DNA from: Arthrobacter silviterrae
GTDB lineage: Bacteria; Actinomycetota; Actinomycetes; Actinomycetales; Micrococcaceae
Direction of reading: 5' to 3'
Length of the DNA: 64,000 nucleotides
Assembly: GCF_011045165.1 (NCBI RefSeq)
Contig: NZ_JAAKZI010000015.1
Coordinates: forward strand, 1 to 64,000
Part shown: one piece after another, positions 15,340-23,539 of the stretch
Layout: the number at the start of each line of letters is the position of its first letter
Position numbering within the stretch: position 1 is the first letter of the stretch
The notes under the pieces: generated by a model
Databases searched by the model: none
Told to the model about the DNA's origin: nothing
What the model saw: only the letters and a program-made list of their open reading frames with translations
Position numbers and translations under genes: made by a program

Positions 15340-17670
15340 TTGCGTTTCCCCCAGCAATTCAAGAACTGGCTTTTCAACACCCCTGGTATCGCCGACACTG
15401 CGAGGTTCGGCACGCTGGCTGAAAAAGCCGCCGCCCGTGCCGACGCGGCGGCCCCCGAAGCCGGCCTGGCGGAGGCGGGGAACATCCTCCGGCAGATGCG
15501 CGGTGACGATTCCCCGAACTGGTCCGGGCAGCCCCTGGAGGACTACCTCTTCGCCGCCCGCATCCTGGCCGAGGAGTCGCTGGGAATGACACTCTTCAAT
15601 ACCCAGCTGCTCGCGGCGGCCACCATGCTCCAGGGCACGGTGGTGGAGATGGACACTGGTGAAGGAAAAACACTGGTGGGCGCGCTGGTGGCGGGCGCCC
15701 ATGCCCTCACGGGCCGGCGTGTGCACGTGCTGACCGTCAACGATTACTTGGCACAGCGCGACGCCGCCTGGATGGGCCCCTATTTCGACAAGCTGGGTGT
15801 CACCGCGGCTTCCGTGACGGCAAACAGCACCCGAGAGGAGAAAAAGCTCGCCTACGGTGCCGACGTGGTGTACGTGTCTGTCAACGAGCTCGGCTTCGAC
15901 GTGTTGCGGGACCGCAGCCGCACCTCGCCGGAACAAGCCGTTCTGCAGGACTTTGACGTGTGCATCGTTGACGAGATCGACTCGGTGCTGGTGGATGAGG
16001 CCGTGGTTCCGCTAGTCCTGGCCGGCCGGGCCCGCACCGAACTGCAGGGCGTGGACGTGGCGGATTTTGTCAGCAGCCTGGACCCGGACACCGACTACAC
16101 GGTGGAACCGGACCGGCGCAATGTCTCCCTCAGCGACGCCGGCATCAACAAGGCGGAGGCGAGGTGGCCCGGCGTCGAGCTTTATTCCGCGGCAGGCACG
16201 CCGCTGTTCTCCTCCATCAACGTTGCCCTGCATGCCCAGGTGCTCCTGGAGCGCGACGTCGACTACATTGTGCGTGACGGACAGGCGCAGATTGTTTCCG
16301 ATTCACGCGGCCGCGTGGCGCACACCCAGCGCTGGCCGGACGGGCTCCAGGCCGCCGTGGAAACGAAGGAGGGCCTGCACAAAACGGAGCAGGGGGAGGT
16401 GCTGGACCAGCTGCTGGTGCGCGACCTCATCAAGCAATTCGCCACCGTCACGGGCATGAGCGGGACCGCCGTGGCCGTGGCCGAGTATCTGCGTACCCAT
16501 TACCTGCTCGACGCCGGACGCATCCCGCCGCATGTGCCCTCCATCCGGCGCGACCTGCCTGAGCACATCTATGCGACGGCGGAACAACGCGACGCCGCCG
16601 TCGTCGAGGCAGTGTCGGCCGCCCACGCCACGGGCCAGCCCGTGCTGTTGGGCACCCACAGCGTCTCTGCCTCCGAACGCTTCGCGGCCGCGCTCACGGC
16701 CAGGGACGTGGAATGCCAGGTCCTCAACGCCCGGAATGACGCGCTGGAGGCGGAGGTCATTGCACAGGCAGGCCGGAAAAACGCCGTCACGGTTTCAACG
16801 CAAATGGCCGGCCGCGGCACCGACATCCTGCTCGGCGGCAGGGACGCTGGCGCGGGCGAACACCAAGAGGTGGCCGAGCTGGGCGGGCTGCTGGTGGTTA
16901 TTGCGGGCCGCTTCTATTCGGCCCGGCTGGACGGACAGCTCAAGGGCCGGGCCGGGCGGCAGGGTGATCCAGGCGCCAGTGTGATCTACTCCAGCGTGGA
17001 GGATCCGGCCGCCAACGGGCAGGAGGCGCACGGCCTTGAGCTGTCGGCCTCGGTTGCCGGGGACGCTGACGACGACGGCCTGCTCAACCGGGCGGGCATG
17101 GACGGGCTCCTGGACCGGGCCCAGCGGCTGGCCGAGCAGGAACGGTTCACGACCCAGGAAAATTCGTGGAAGTACAACGAACTCATCGCCTACCAGCGCC
17201 GGGTGGTGCTGGCCGAGCGGGACAGGGTGCTGGCGGAGGACGCTGCGGCGCTGGCCCCTTTTGACGGGGCGGAACGATGGGACGAATTCCGCGCGGCCCT
17301 CGGTGACGGGGAGCTGGTTCGTGTTTGCCGCCAGCTCATGCTGTTCCACCTGGATGCGCACTGGAGCGACCACCTGGCGCTCCTCTCCGAACAGCGCGCC
17401 GCCATCCACTTACGGGCCCTGGGCCGGCAAAACCCACTGGATGAATTCAGGCGCGAAACCATCCTGGCCTTTGAGGGGTTCCTGGACCGGGCCGCCGACA
17501 GTGCACGGGAATCCTTCGACGGCCTGGAACTGGCCGGCGGCACGGTGGACCTGGAGGCGGCGGGCATCCGCCGGGCGTCCTCCACCTGGACCTACGTGGT
17601 GAACGAGGACCCCTTTGGCAGCCAGTCGGACGCCATTGTGAAGTGGCTGCTGAAAAAGATGGGCAAATAG
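15340..17670 (+). CDS. secA2: Accessory Sec translocase ATPase SecA2
   Basis: This 776-residue SecA-type motor has Walker A MDTGEGKT (residues 104-111), the DEAD-like box VDEID (211-214), the preprotein cross-linking region, ATMAGRGTDI-like motif TQMAGRGTDILLGG, and GRAGRQGDPG. It ends in a C-terminal scaffold without the zinc-binding tail of SecA1, which with the size marks it as SecA2. SecA2 exports a subset of proteins, often without classical signals. The TTG at 15340 has GAGG upstream and gives the N-terminus LRFPQQFKNWLFNTPG. A TTG at 15295 would add 15 residues without a good ribosome-binding site. Confidence 0.9.
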   Translation: MRFPQQFKNWLFNTPGIADTARFGTLAEKAAARADAAAPEAGLAEAGNILRQMRGDDSPNWSGQPLEDYLFAARILAEESLGMTLFNTQLLAAATMLQGTVVEMDTGEGKTLVGALVAGAHALTGRRVHVLTVNDYLAQRDAAWMGPYFDKLGVTAASVTANSTREEKKLAYGADVVYVSVNELGFDVLRDRSRTSPEQAVLQDFDVCIVDEIDSVLVDEAVVPLVLAGRARTELQGVDVADFVSSLDPDTDYTVEPDRRNVSLSDAGINKAEARWPGVELYSAAGTPLFSSINVALHAQVLLERDVDYIVRDGQAQIVSDSRGRVAHTQRWPDGLQAAVETKEGLHKTEQGEVLDQLLVRDLIKQFATVTGMSGTAVAVAEYLRTHYLLDAGRIPPHVPSIRRDLPEHIYATAEQRDAAVVEAVSAAHATGQPVLLGTHSVSASERFAAALTARDVECQVLNARNDALEAEVIAQAGRKNAVTVSTQMAGRGTDILLGGRDAGAGEHQEVAELGGLLVVIAGRFYSARLDGQLKGRAGRQGDPGASVIYSSVEDPAANGQEAHGLELSASVAGDADDDGLLNRAGMDGLLDRAQRLAEQERFTTQENSWKYNELIAYQRRVVLAERDRVLAEDAAALAPFDGAERWDEFRAALGDGELVRVCRQLMLFHLDAHWSDHLALLSEQRAAIHLRALGRQNPLDEFRRETILAFEGFLDRAADSARESFDGLELAGGTVDLEAAGIRRASSTWTYVVNEDPFGSQSDAIVKWLLKKMGK

Positions 17671-17741
17671 GCTCCCGCCCCACGCCGCGAAAGCGAATAC
17701 TGGAGGGGCGGGCAGGCACTCTGCAACGCCAATGTGAGGGG

Positions 17742-18317
17742 ATGATCGCCGTGGCACAACTCATTTACGCCGCAATCACGTCGCTGGACGGCTACGTCAA
17801 CGATTCAAGTGGCAACTTTGATTGGAGCGAGCCGGACGAGCAGGTCCACGCCTTCGTCAACGATTTGCAACGCCCCATGGGCACGTACCTGTACGGGCGC
17901 CGCCTGTACCAGACCATGAAAGTCTGGGAAACCATGTACGGGCAAACGGACCTGCCCCGCGTGGTGCGCGACTATGCGGAGCTGTGGCACCAGGCGGACA
18001 AGGTGGTTTACTCCCGGACATTGCACAAGGCGGAAACGGCCAGGACGCGGATCGAGGCCAACTTTGACCCGGCCGCCGTCCGCCGCATGAAGACGGAGGC
18101 GACGGCGGACCTCGCCGTGGGCGGCGCCGAGCTTGCCGGCCAGGCGCTGGCAGCCGGGCTGGTGGACCAGGTCCACCTGTTTCTCTCGCCCGTCATCGTC
18201 GGCGGCGGCACCCGTGCACTGCCCCACGACGTCCGGACCGGGCTGGAACTGCTGGACGAGCACACGTTCGGCAACGGCGTGGTCCACGTTCACTACAGGG
18301 TTCACAACGGGACTTAA
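17742..18317 (+). CDS. Dihydrofolate reductase family protein (RibD C-terminal type)
   Basis: This 191-residue protein has the DHFR/RibD-C fold. It opens with LIYAAITSLDGYVND, has MGTYLYGRRLYQTM in the first nucleotide loop, ADLAVGGAELAGQALAAG in the second, and VDQVHLFLSPVIVGGG near the end. Family members reduce folate-like or pyrimidine substrates with NADPH, but most of this subfamily have no assigned substrate. The ATG at 17742 has GAGGGG just upstream. A GTG at 17751 is also possible. Its 3' end overlaps the convergent M50-like gene by four bases. Confidence 0.82.
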   Translation: MIAVAQLIYAAITSLDGYVNDSSGNFDWSEPDEQVHAFVNDLQRPMGTYLYGRRLYQTMKVWETMYGQTDLPRVVRDYAELWHQADKVVYSRTLHKAETARTRIEANFDPAAVRRMKTEATADLAVGGAELAGQALAAGLVDQVHLFLSPVIVGGGTRALPHDVRTGLELLDEHTFGNGVVHVHYRVHNGT

Positions 18318-19105
18318 CCCAGCAACCCCCACAACAGCCAGGCGGAAAGCGCCGCGCAGCCGGCGATGACCACGGCGAAGCCCGCCAGCCACGCGGCTGA
18401 CGGGACGCCGGTGGACTGCGCCAGGATCCAGGCATCCGAGGTGGCCAGCTGCCGGCGCCGGGTGGTGTGGACGGCGGCGACCTTGAAGAAGTCGCGCACC
18501 GAGCCCACGCCCAGTGCGATGCCCAGGGCCAGCACCACGTAGCTGACACCAAGGGGATCCACCAGCATCACCAGCGCCTGGGCAACAGCGGCGCTGGCCA
18601 GCGCCACCAGAATCCCCGTGAAATTGCGCAGGAAAACCAGCGCCGCCAAAAGCACCAGCGCACCCACCGACATGGCCGCCCCGGCCCAGCCTGCCGACAC
18701 GGACCAGACCAGCACGGCCCCCACCACAGCGGGGGCCGGGTAACCCCAAAACCCGGACCAGGTGGCACTGAAGCCGCGCCGCCCGCTGCTGACCAGCTGG
18801 CCGGAATGGTCCAGGCCGATCTTCAGCCCGTGAACGAAGCGGCCGGTCATGAGCGCGGCAAAGGCGTGGCCCAGCTCGTGCACAAACGTCACATACAGCC
18901 CGAACCACCGCCACGTGGCGCGCGGAATGCTCAGCACTATGGCCACTGCCACGATGCCCAGCAGCACGACGGCGGGGACCACGGGCGTGCCGGTCCGGAT
19001 GAATCCGGCCAGCACGGCGTGCCACCAGTCGGAGACGGCGCCTCCCAGCTGGCCTGCGGTTCCCTGTAGTCCTGCAGTTCCCAGCTGTCCGGAGGCAAAA
19101 GTCAT
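18314..19105 (-). CDS. M50-like membrane metalloprotease
   Basis: This 263-residue polytopic protein contains the zinc-protease motif HELGH (residues 76-80) at the end of a membrane segment, as in the M50B-like family of putative intramembrane or membrane-embedded proteases. About seven hydrophobic segments follow. The third ligand is not evident, and the FLRNFTGILVAL segment may supply an N/D residue. No PDZ domain is present, so it is not a standard RseP/SpoIVFB. It is transcribed away from the repeat-containing region 19106-19320. Confidence 0.8.
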   Translation of the reverse strand: MTFASGQLGTAGLQGTAGQLGGAVSDWWHAVLAGFIRTGTPVVPAVVLLGIVAVAIVLSIPRATWRWFGLYVTFVHELGHAFAALMTGRFVHGLKIGLDHSGQLVSSGRRGFSATWSGFWGYPAPAVVGAVLVWSVSAGWAGAAMSVGALVLLAALVFLRNFTGILVALASAAVAQALVMLVDPLGVSYVVLALGIALGVGSVRDFFKVAAVHTTRRRQLATSDAWILAQSTGVPSAAWLAGFAVVIAGCAALSAWLLWGLLG

Positions 19106-19188
19106 GATTGCAGACTAAACGATCAATCTGGCAGCCCCGCAACTACCCCCGTTGGCCTCAGCCCCCGGCCCCTGACCGCCCCACCAGA

Positions 19189-19263
19189 CCCTCCCTCACG
19201 ATCTGGGCTCTTTTCCCAATCCCTCCCTCACAATCCGGGCACTTTTCCCAATCCCTCCCTCAC
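19189..19263. repeat. 32-base direct tandem repeat (two full units and a partial third)
   Basis: Units start at 19189, 19221 and 19253, each with CCCTCCCTCAC. The two full units match at 28 of 32 bases and share CTTTTCCCAAT-type ends. The repeat lies in the divergent region between the M50-like gene and the epimerase-like gene. A related 32-base-period copy lies at the start of paaH (32625-32667). There are no unique spacers, so this is not a CRISPR array. Confidence 0.85.
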
Positions 19264-19320
19264 CTGCGCTGAGCGTGAAATCCCTTGCAGGCAAAACCGG
19301 CGCAGGGTTGGGTGGACAGC

Positions 19321-20367
19321 ATGGCAAACATCCTGATCCTCGGCGGCACGGCATGGCTGGGCAGCACCATCGCCCGGCTGGCCCTGGACGCCGGCCACCA
19401 CGTCACCTGCCTGGCCCGCGGGGAAGCCGGCGCTTTCCCGGAAGGGGCCGTCGCCGTCGTGGTTGACAGGGACAAGCCTGACGCCTACCGGCACGTGGCC
19501 GCGCAGAAGTGGGACCTGGCTGTGGAACTGACCCGGGTTCCCGCCCATGCCCGGGGCGCCCTTGAAGCGCTTTCACCCCGCACCCGCAACTGGGTTTTCG
19601 TGTCGTCCTGCTCGGTGTATGCGGACCAGTCCGCCCCTGGGCAGCGGGAGGACGCCCCCTTGCTCGCCCCGCTCCAGCCCGGAGAGGCGTACGCCTCCGA
19701 ACTGTACGGCGAGGCCAAGTCGGGGTGCGAGCAATTGACCACGGCAAATCGCGGCGGCAACGCGCTGCTGGTCCGGCCCGGGCTGGTCGGCGGTCCGGGG
19801 GACCCCACCGCGCGCAGCAGCTACTGGCCGCTGCGTGTGGCGGACCGCCGTGAGCCGGTCCTGGCGCCGTACCAGGACGGCGGCGGGTACCGGCAGCACG
19901 TCCAGCTCGTCGACGTCCGGGACCTGGCGGCCTTCCTGCTTCATGCCGGGCTGGCCGGGCGGACGGGCCCGGTCAACGCAGTGGGGGCTTCGGTGCCGCT
20001 GACCGATGCGCTCATCGCGGCGCGTGAGGCGGCCAACACCAACCCGTTGATAGTCCCGTACCCGCTCTCCGCCATGGCGGACGACGGCGTGTCCCCCTGG
20101 AGCGGGCCGCGGTCCCTTCCGCTGGTGCTCCCCTCGGGTGACGACTACGCTGGATTCGCCCGGCGATCGGACGCCCGGGCGCTGGACATGGGGCTGGTGC
20201 GCAGGCCCCTCGTGGAGACGTTCCGGGACATCATTTCAGCGGAGGAGCCGTGGGCCGGGCGCCAGCTTTCCTCGGGGCTGAGCGGGGAGGGCGAAGCGGA
20301 GCTCATTGCGCGCCGCAGGCCTGCCCCGGGAGCTGAGGCGCCGCATGAATCGATTGACGGCCCTTGA
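19321..20367 (+). CDS. NAD-dependent epimerase/dehydratase family protein
   Basis: This 348-residue protein starts with a Rossmann nucleotide-binding motif (ILILGGTAWLGSTIA, glycines at 8, 9 and 14). It continues with the strand VFVSSCSVYAD, where catalytic serine/tyrosine residues usually lie, and YGEAKSGCE in place of the usual YxxxK. The altered YGxxK is common in isomerase/reductase members of this extended SDR group. Substrate and pathway are not apparent. The ATG at 19321 gives the expected N-terminus, though an in-frame start 12 codons upstream exists without a good ribosome-binding site. Confidence 0.78.
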   Translation: MANILILGGTAWLGSTIARLALDAGHHVTCLARGEAGAFPEGAVAVVVDRDKPDAYRHVAAQKWDLAVELTRVPAHARGALEALSPRTRNWVFVSSCSVYADQSAPGQREDAPLLAPLQPGEAYASELYGEAKSGCEQLTTANRGGNALLVRPGLVGGPGDPTARSSYWPLRVADRREPVLAPYQDGGGYRQHVQLVDVRDLAAFLLHAGLAGRTGPVNAVGASVPLTDALIAAREAANTNPLIVPYPLSAMADDGVSPWSGPRSLPLVLPSGDDYAGFARRSDARALDMGLVRRPLVETFRDIISAEEPWAGRQLSSGLSGEGEAELIARRRPAPGAEAPHESIDGP

Positions 20368-20429
20368 CAACTCCGCCCCGCCCCGTGCAAGACTGGAAAA
20401 GTTCTTATCCCCTCCGTGAGGAAACTCCC

Positions 20430-20456
20430 TTGAAGATCATGGTCGCCTTCGCCTAA
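20430..20456 (+). CDS. Leader ORF (8 residues) upstream of the ABC-F gene
   Basis: TTG at 20430 opens an 8-codon frame translating to MKIMVAFA, ending in TAA at 20454-20456. GAGGAA lies 6 bases upstream. An in-frame ATG at 20439 would give MVAFA. It sits 75 bases before an antibiotic-resistance-type ABC-F gene, where ribosome-sensing leader peptides are well known. Translation is inferred, not shown. Confidence 0.5.
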   Translation: MKIMVAFA

Positions 20457-20459
20457 TCC

Positions 20460-20511
20460 GCGCCGCAGCGACGCACGCCTCTGCCACAGGAAAGCGTGCG
20501 GCTCCCGGCGC
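20460..20511 (+). promoter_or_regulatory. Two-stem hairpin between leader ORF and ABC-F gene
   Basis: GCGCCG (20460-20465) pairs with CGGCGC (20506-20511). Inside it CGCACGC (20472-20478) pairs with GCGTGCG (20494-20500). The hairpin starts 4 bases after the leader stop and ends before the AGGGAG ribosome-binding site (20522-20527) of the ABC-F gene. In the leader, CTCCCT (20425-20430) is complementary to that site. An attenuation switch is plausible. A TTGACA at 20364-20369 may be the -35 of this transcript, with no clear -10. Confidence 0.45.
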
Positions 20512-20531
20512 ATCCATGCCCAGGGAGAACC

Positions 20532-22187
20532 ATGCCGAACACCCACCCCATTTCGCTGTCCCACGCCACTTTTTCCTGGCCCGACGGCACCCCGGTCTTC
20601 ACCGACCTCACCACCACTTTCACGGAAGGCCGCACCGGCCTGGTCGGCCCCAACGGGACGGGCAAAACCGCCCTCCTGCGCCTTATCGCCGGGGAACTGG
20701 CGGCCGACGGCGGCACGGTGGAAACGTCGTCGGCCGTCAGTTACCTGCCCCAAAAGCTGACCCTGCGCACGGACCAGCCCGTGGCCGAGCTGCTGGGCCT
20801 GGCCGACAAGCGCCGCGCCCTGGCCGCCGTCCTGGCAGGACGGGAGGACGGCATGGCAGGGAACCTGGAGGTGGTCGGGGACGACTGGGACATTGAGGAA
20901 CGCGCCGTTGCGCTGCTGGCCGGCTACGGCCTCCCGGCGTCGGGCCCGGAATTCCTGGACCGCACCGTGGGGACGCTGTCCGGCGGCGAGGCCATGATCG
21001 CCGCGCTCGCCGGGCTTGAGCTTGCCGCCCGGCCCATCACCCTCCTGGACGAACCAACAAACAACCTGGACCGTGCCGCCCGCCACCGGCTCTGCCAGGC
21101 GGTGGAAAATTGGCGCGGCACCCTGCTCGTGGCCACGCATGACAGGGAACTGCTGCAGCGCGTGGACGCCATCGCCGAGCTCCGGCCCGTCCGCAGCCGT
21201 GCGTGGTCGGGGGAGCGGGTGCAGCTCATCAGGCACGGCGGCAACTGGGACGCGTACGCGGCGCAGCGCGGGGCGGAGCAGGAAACCGCCGAGCGCATGG
21301 TCCGAGACGCCGGCGCCCGGTTCGCACTGGAAAAGCGCCAGCGCATTGAGGCCGAGACCAAGATTGCCCGCAGCGCCCGGCAGGGCCGAAAGGCGGCCGA
21401 GTCCATGCCCAAAATCCTTGCCAACGAGCTGCGCAAGCGTGCCCAGGAGTCGGCCGGCAAGCTGCGCGGCACCATGGGCAGCCGCGAATCCGACGCCGCA
21501 GCGGCGCTCGCTGCCGCCCGCGACGCCCTCCAGCCCGATTCCCGCATCAGGATCGGGCTGCCGGGAACCGCGGTGCCCGCGGGCCGGACGGTGCTGGACG
21601 CGCCCACCGCCGCGGTTGCCCTGGGCGAGATGTACGACGGCGGCACGCCCCTTTCGCCCCAGGCCCGCCTCACGCTTCGGGGGCCGGAGAGGGTGGCGCT
21701 GACGGGGCCCAACGGTGTGGGCAAGACGACGCTGCTGGACGCCCTCCGCCCCCATGCCTCCGTGCCGGTGGGGTATTTGCGCCAGCGCATTGGTGTGGAG
21801 GATGACAGGTGGGAGGGGCTCGACGACTCGCTTTCAGTCATTGAAAATGTGCGGGCCGCGGCGCCGGACGCGGCGCTGGGGGTGGTTCGCGAGCAGCTGG
21901 CGCGCTTTCACTTCCGCGGCACGCTGGTGGACCAGGCCGTGGGGGAGCTGTCTGGGGGCGAACGCTTCCGCGTGGCCCTGGCCAGGATCCTGCTGGCGCA
22001 ACCGGTCCCGCAATTGTTGTTCCTGGACGAGCCCACGAACAACCTGGACCTGGCCTCCATCGAGCAGCTGGTCTCCGCACTGGCCGACTTCCAGGGTGCA
22101 CTGGTCGTTTCCAGCCATGACAGCGCCTTCCTCAGGGAATTGAAGCCGGACCGGGAATGGGAGCTGCGGCGGCCAACCCCTCTATAG
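20532..22187 (+). CDS. ABC-F family ATP-binding protein
   Basis: This 551-residue protein has two ABC ATPase domains and no membrane segments, which defines the ABC-F class. The first Walker A is GPNGTGKT (residues 39-46) with signature LSGGEAM and DEPTNNLD. The second is GPNGVGKTT near residue 395 with [10 protein letters not shown] and DEPTNNLD. Between the domains is a long basic helical linker (about residues 240-330), the part that reaches the ribosomal P-site or exit region in relatives. ABC-F proteins act on ribosomes and many give resistance to macrolides, lincosamides or pleuromutilins. The ATG has AGGGAG upstream. A leader ORF and hairpin precede it. Confidence 0.88.
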   Translation: MPNTHPISLSHATFSWPDGTPVFTDLTTTFTEGRTGLVGPNGTGKTALLRLIAGELAADGGTVETSSAVSYLPQKLTLRTDQPVAELLGLADKRRALAAVLAGREDGMAGNLEVVGDDWDIEERAVALLAGYGLPASGPEFLDRTVGTLSGGEAMIAALAGLELAARPITLLDEPTNNLDRAARHRLCQAVENWRGTLLVATHDRELLQRVDAIAELRPVRSRAWSGERVQLIRHGGNWDAYAAQRGAEQETAERMVRDAGARFALEKRQRIEAETKIARSARQGRKAAESMPKILANELRKRAQESAGKLRGTMGSRESDAAAALAAARDALQPDSRIRIGLPGTAVPAGRTVLDAPTAAVALGEMYDGGTPLSPQARLTLRGPERVALTGPNGVGKTTLLDALRPHASVPVGYLRQRIGVEDDRWEGLDDSLSVIENVRAAAPDAALGVVREQLARFHFRGTLVDQAVGELSGGERFRVALARILLAQPVPQLLFLDEPTNNLDLASIEQLVSALADFQGALVVSSHDSAFLRELKPDREWELRRPTPL

Positions 22188-22197
22188 GCTGGGGTGT

Positions 22198-22503
22198 GTG
22201 ATCGAACCAACAGGAACCACCCGCCGATTCCAGCTGACCCTGCGCAAGCCCTGGCACAGGCTGGGGCCCAAGCCGACCGTCGTCGTCAATGGCGTGGGGC
22301 AGCCCGCCCAGTGGGGCACCCGGAACTGGAAAGTACCCGGGGACGGTGCCGCCGTCGTGACAATCTTCCTGTTCAACAGGCTCTGGAAGTTTGGCGAGGT
22401 GGAATTCGTGGCGGAGCCCGGAGCCTCGGCGCCACTGGTGTATTCAGCACCCTGGCTGCCGTTCGGCCCCGGGAGGATCCGGTCGGCCCCGGGTTCCGAC
22501 TGA
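22198..22503 (+). CDS. Small conserved-looking hypothetical protein
   Basis: I do not recognise this 101-residue protein. It has no membrane segment or signal. Features are a basic N-terminal half (TTRRFQLTLRKPWHRLGPKP), a likely beta-rich core (TVVVNGVGQPAQWGTRNW, AAVVTIFLFNRLW) and a proline/glycine-rich end. The start is a GTG 10 bases after the ABC-F stop, so cotranscription is likely. Codon use matches its neighbours. It converges on the RIO kinase gene with a 13-base gap. Confidence 0.6.
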   Translation: MIEPTGTTRRFQLTLRKPWHRLGPKPTVVVNGVGQPAQWGTRNWKVPGDGAAVVTIFLFNRLWKFGEVEFVAEPGASAPLVYSAPWLPFGPGRIRSAPGSD

Positions 22504-22516
22504 TTCGAAAACGCCC

Positions 22517-23404
22517 TCACCAGGCGGAAGCGAGCAGCCCACCCAGCAGTTCGCCGTCGTCGACCTCCAGCCCGCGGGAGGTGAACCAGGCGCACATGTT
22601 GCGGCAGTCCCGGGCCAGCAGCTCAGCGCCCTGCAGGTTGCCGGCCAGGTCCACCAGCTGCGGCAGGTCGATGACCACCAGGCGGTCGCCTGCGGCCAGC
22701 AGGTTGTAGGGGGACAGGTCGCCGTGGGCAAAGCCCATCCGGGCAAATGCCGTCATGGCGACCACCAACTGCTCCCAGTAGGACTGCAAACGTTCCGGAC
22801 CGGGATTGACAGACTGCAGGCGCGGTGCTCCCACCCCCGGATTTTCCGGGTCCTCGATGAACTCCATCATGATCTCCGTGCCGCAAATCTGGACCGGATA
22901 TGGCACAGCTATGCCAGCTTCGAAGGCCATGCGAAGGTAGCTCCACTCGGCGTCGGCCCAGCGGCCCGCCTCCACCTCACGGCCATAGCTGCTGCCGGTT
23001 TTGAGGGCCCGGGCGTCCCGTGAGCGCCGCACGGACCTGCCCTCGGTGTAGGCATCGGCGCGGCGAAATAGCCTTTGCTCGGCGGAGCGGTAGCGCTTGG
23101 CCGCCAAAAGCACGCCCCGGGAATCCGCGGCGCGTTCGACAAGAAAAACGTCCGCCTCCTTGCCCGTTTTCAGGACGCCCAGCTCGGTGTCGACGGCGGC
23201 GGCATCCTCGATGAGCCAGTCCGGGTAGGGCTGCGGGCCCCGCATAAGTTTTTCCAAACCGGGCCAGGTGGACCAGCGCTGGTTGTCGGCGAGGGAATCG
23301 TCCAGGACGTTCCAGTTTGAGGCGCGGAGCATGGCTTCGCGGGAACGCCGACGGGTGGTGTTTGAGGTTTTTTCGAAGTGCTGTTGGTCAGCAGAATACT
23401 TCAT
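22517..23404 (-). CDS. RIO-family serine/threonine kinase
   Basis: This 295-residue atypical protein kinase has the RIO1-type elements. The flexible nucleotide loop is LKTGKEADVFLVE (about residues 78-90), the ATP-binding lysine is K103 in AAKRYR, and the catalytic loop is HGDLSPYNLL (D229, N234). The metal-binding aspartate is D246 in VVIDLPQ. RIO kinases act in ribosome maturation in eukaryotes and archaea. Bacterial substrates are unknown. The ATG at 23404 has AGGAG 11 bases upstream, and that site lies inside one arm of an 11-bp inverted repeat. The 3' end of a 27-codon leader ORF overlaps the start. Confidence 0.87.
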   Translation of the reverse strand: MKYSADQQHFEKTSNTTRRRSREAMLRASNWNVLDDSLADNQRWSTWPGLEKLMRGPQPYPDWLIEDAAAVDTELGVLKTGKEADVFLVERAADSRGVLLAAKRYRSAEQRLFRRADAYTEGRSVRRSRDARALKTGSSYGREVEAGRWADAEWSYLRMAFEAGIAVPYPVQICGTEIMMEFIEDPENPGVGAPRLQSVNPGPERLQSYWEQLVVAMTAFARMGFAHGDLSPYNLLAAGDRLVVIDLPQLVDLAGNLQGAELLARDCRNMCAWFTSRGLEVDDGELLGGLLASAW

Positions 23405-23471
23405 GGGTGAATCGACTCCTGTGGAAGGACAAGCGAATGTTTTGGGCGCGGAAGGCTGCGCGAGCAATCAT
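23388..23471 (-). CDS. 27-residue leader ORF overlapping the RIO kinase start
   Basis: ATG at 23471 has a near-ideal ribosome-binding site, AAGGAGG, 5 bases upstream (23477-23483). The frame encodes 27 residues starting MIARAAFRAQNIRL, with five arginines and four phenylalanines, and ends in TGA at 23388-23390. Its last 17 bases overlap the first codons of the RIO gene in another frame. The signal is stronger than that of the kinase gene itself, so it is very probably translated. Function is inferred to be translational control. Confidence 0.6.
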   Translation of the reverse strand: MIARAAFRAQNIRLSFHRSRFTHEVFC

Positions 23472-23494
23472 TGGGTCCTCCTTGGAGTCGATTC
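23409..23494 (-). promoter_or_regulatory. Inverted repeat sequestering the RIO kinase ribosome-binding site
   Basis: GAATCGACTCC occurs at 23409-23419 and its exact reverse complement GGAGTCGATTC at 23484-23494. On the minus-strand transcript the first arm precedes the leader-ORF ribosome-binding site. The second arm contains the GGAG of the RIO gene. The 64-base loop holds the leader start. Ribosomes on the leader ORF would melt the second arm. This is a predicted structure. Confidence 0.6.
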
Positions 23495-23509
23495 GAATAT
23501 TCCACGGCC

Positions 23510-23539
23510 ATCTGACCACGGCACAGCCGGTCCTGTCAA
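23510..23539 (-). promoter_or_regulatory. Candidate promoter for leader ORF and RIO kinase
   Basis: On the minus strand TTGACA (23534-23539) is followed after 18 bases by TCAGAT (23510-23515). The -35 is a perfect consensus and the -10 is weak. It overlaps the stop of the upstream membrane-protein gene. Confidence 0.35.

Noticed and set aside
19189-19263. Direct repeats considered as a CRISPR array
   Set aside because: The units are contiguous with no unique spacers, and there are no cas genes.
20364-20392. A full sigma-70 promoter for the ABC-F leader
   Set aside because: TTGACA is present but no convincing -10 lies at 16-19 bases. It is noted only within the leader entry.
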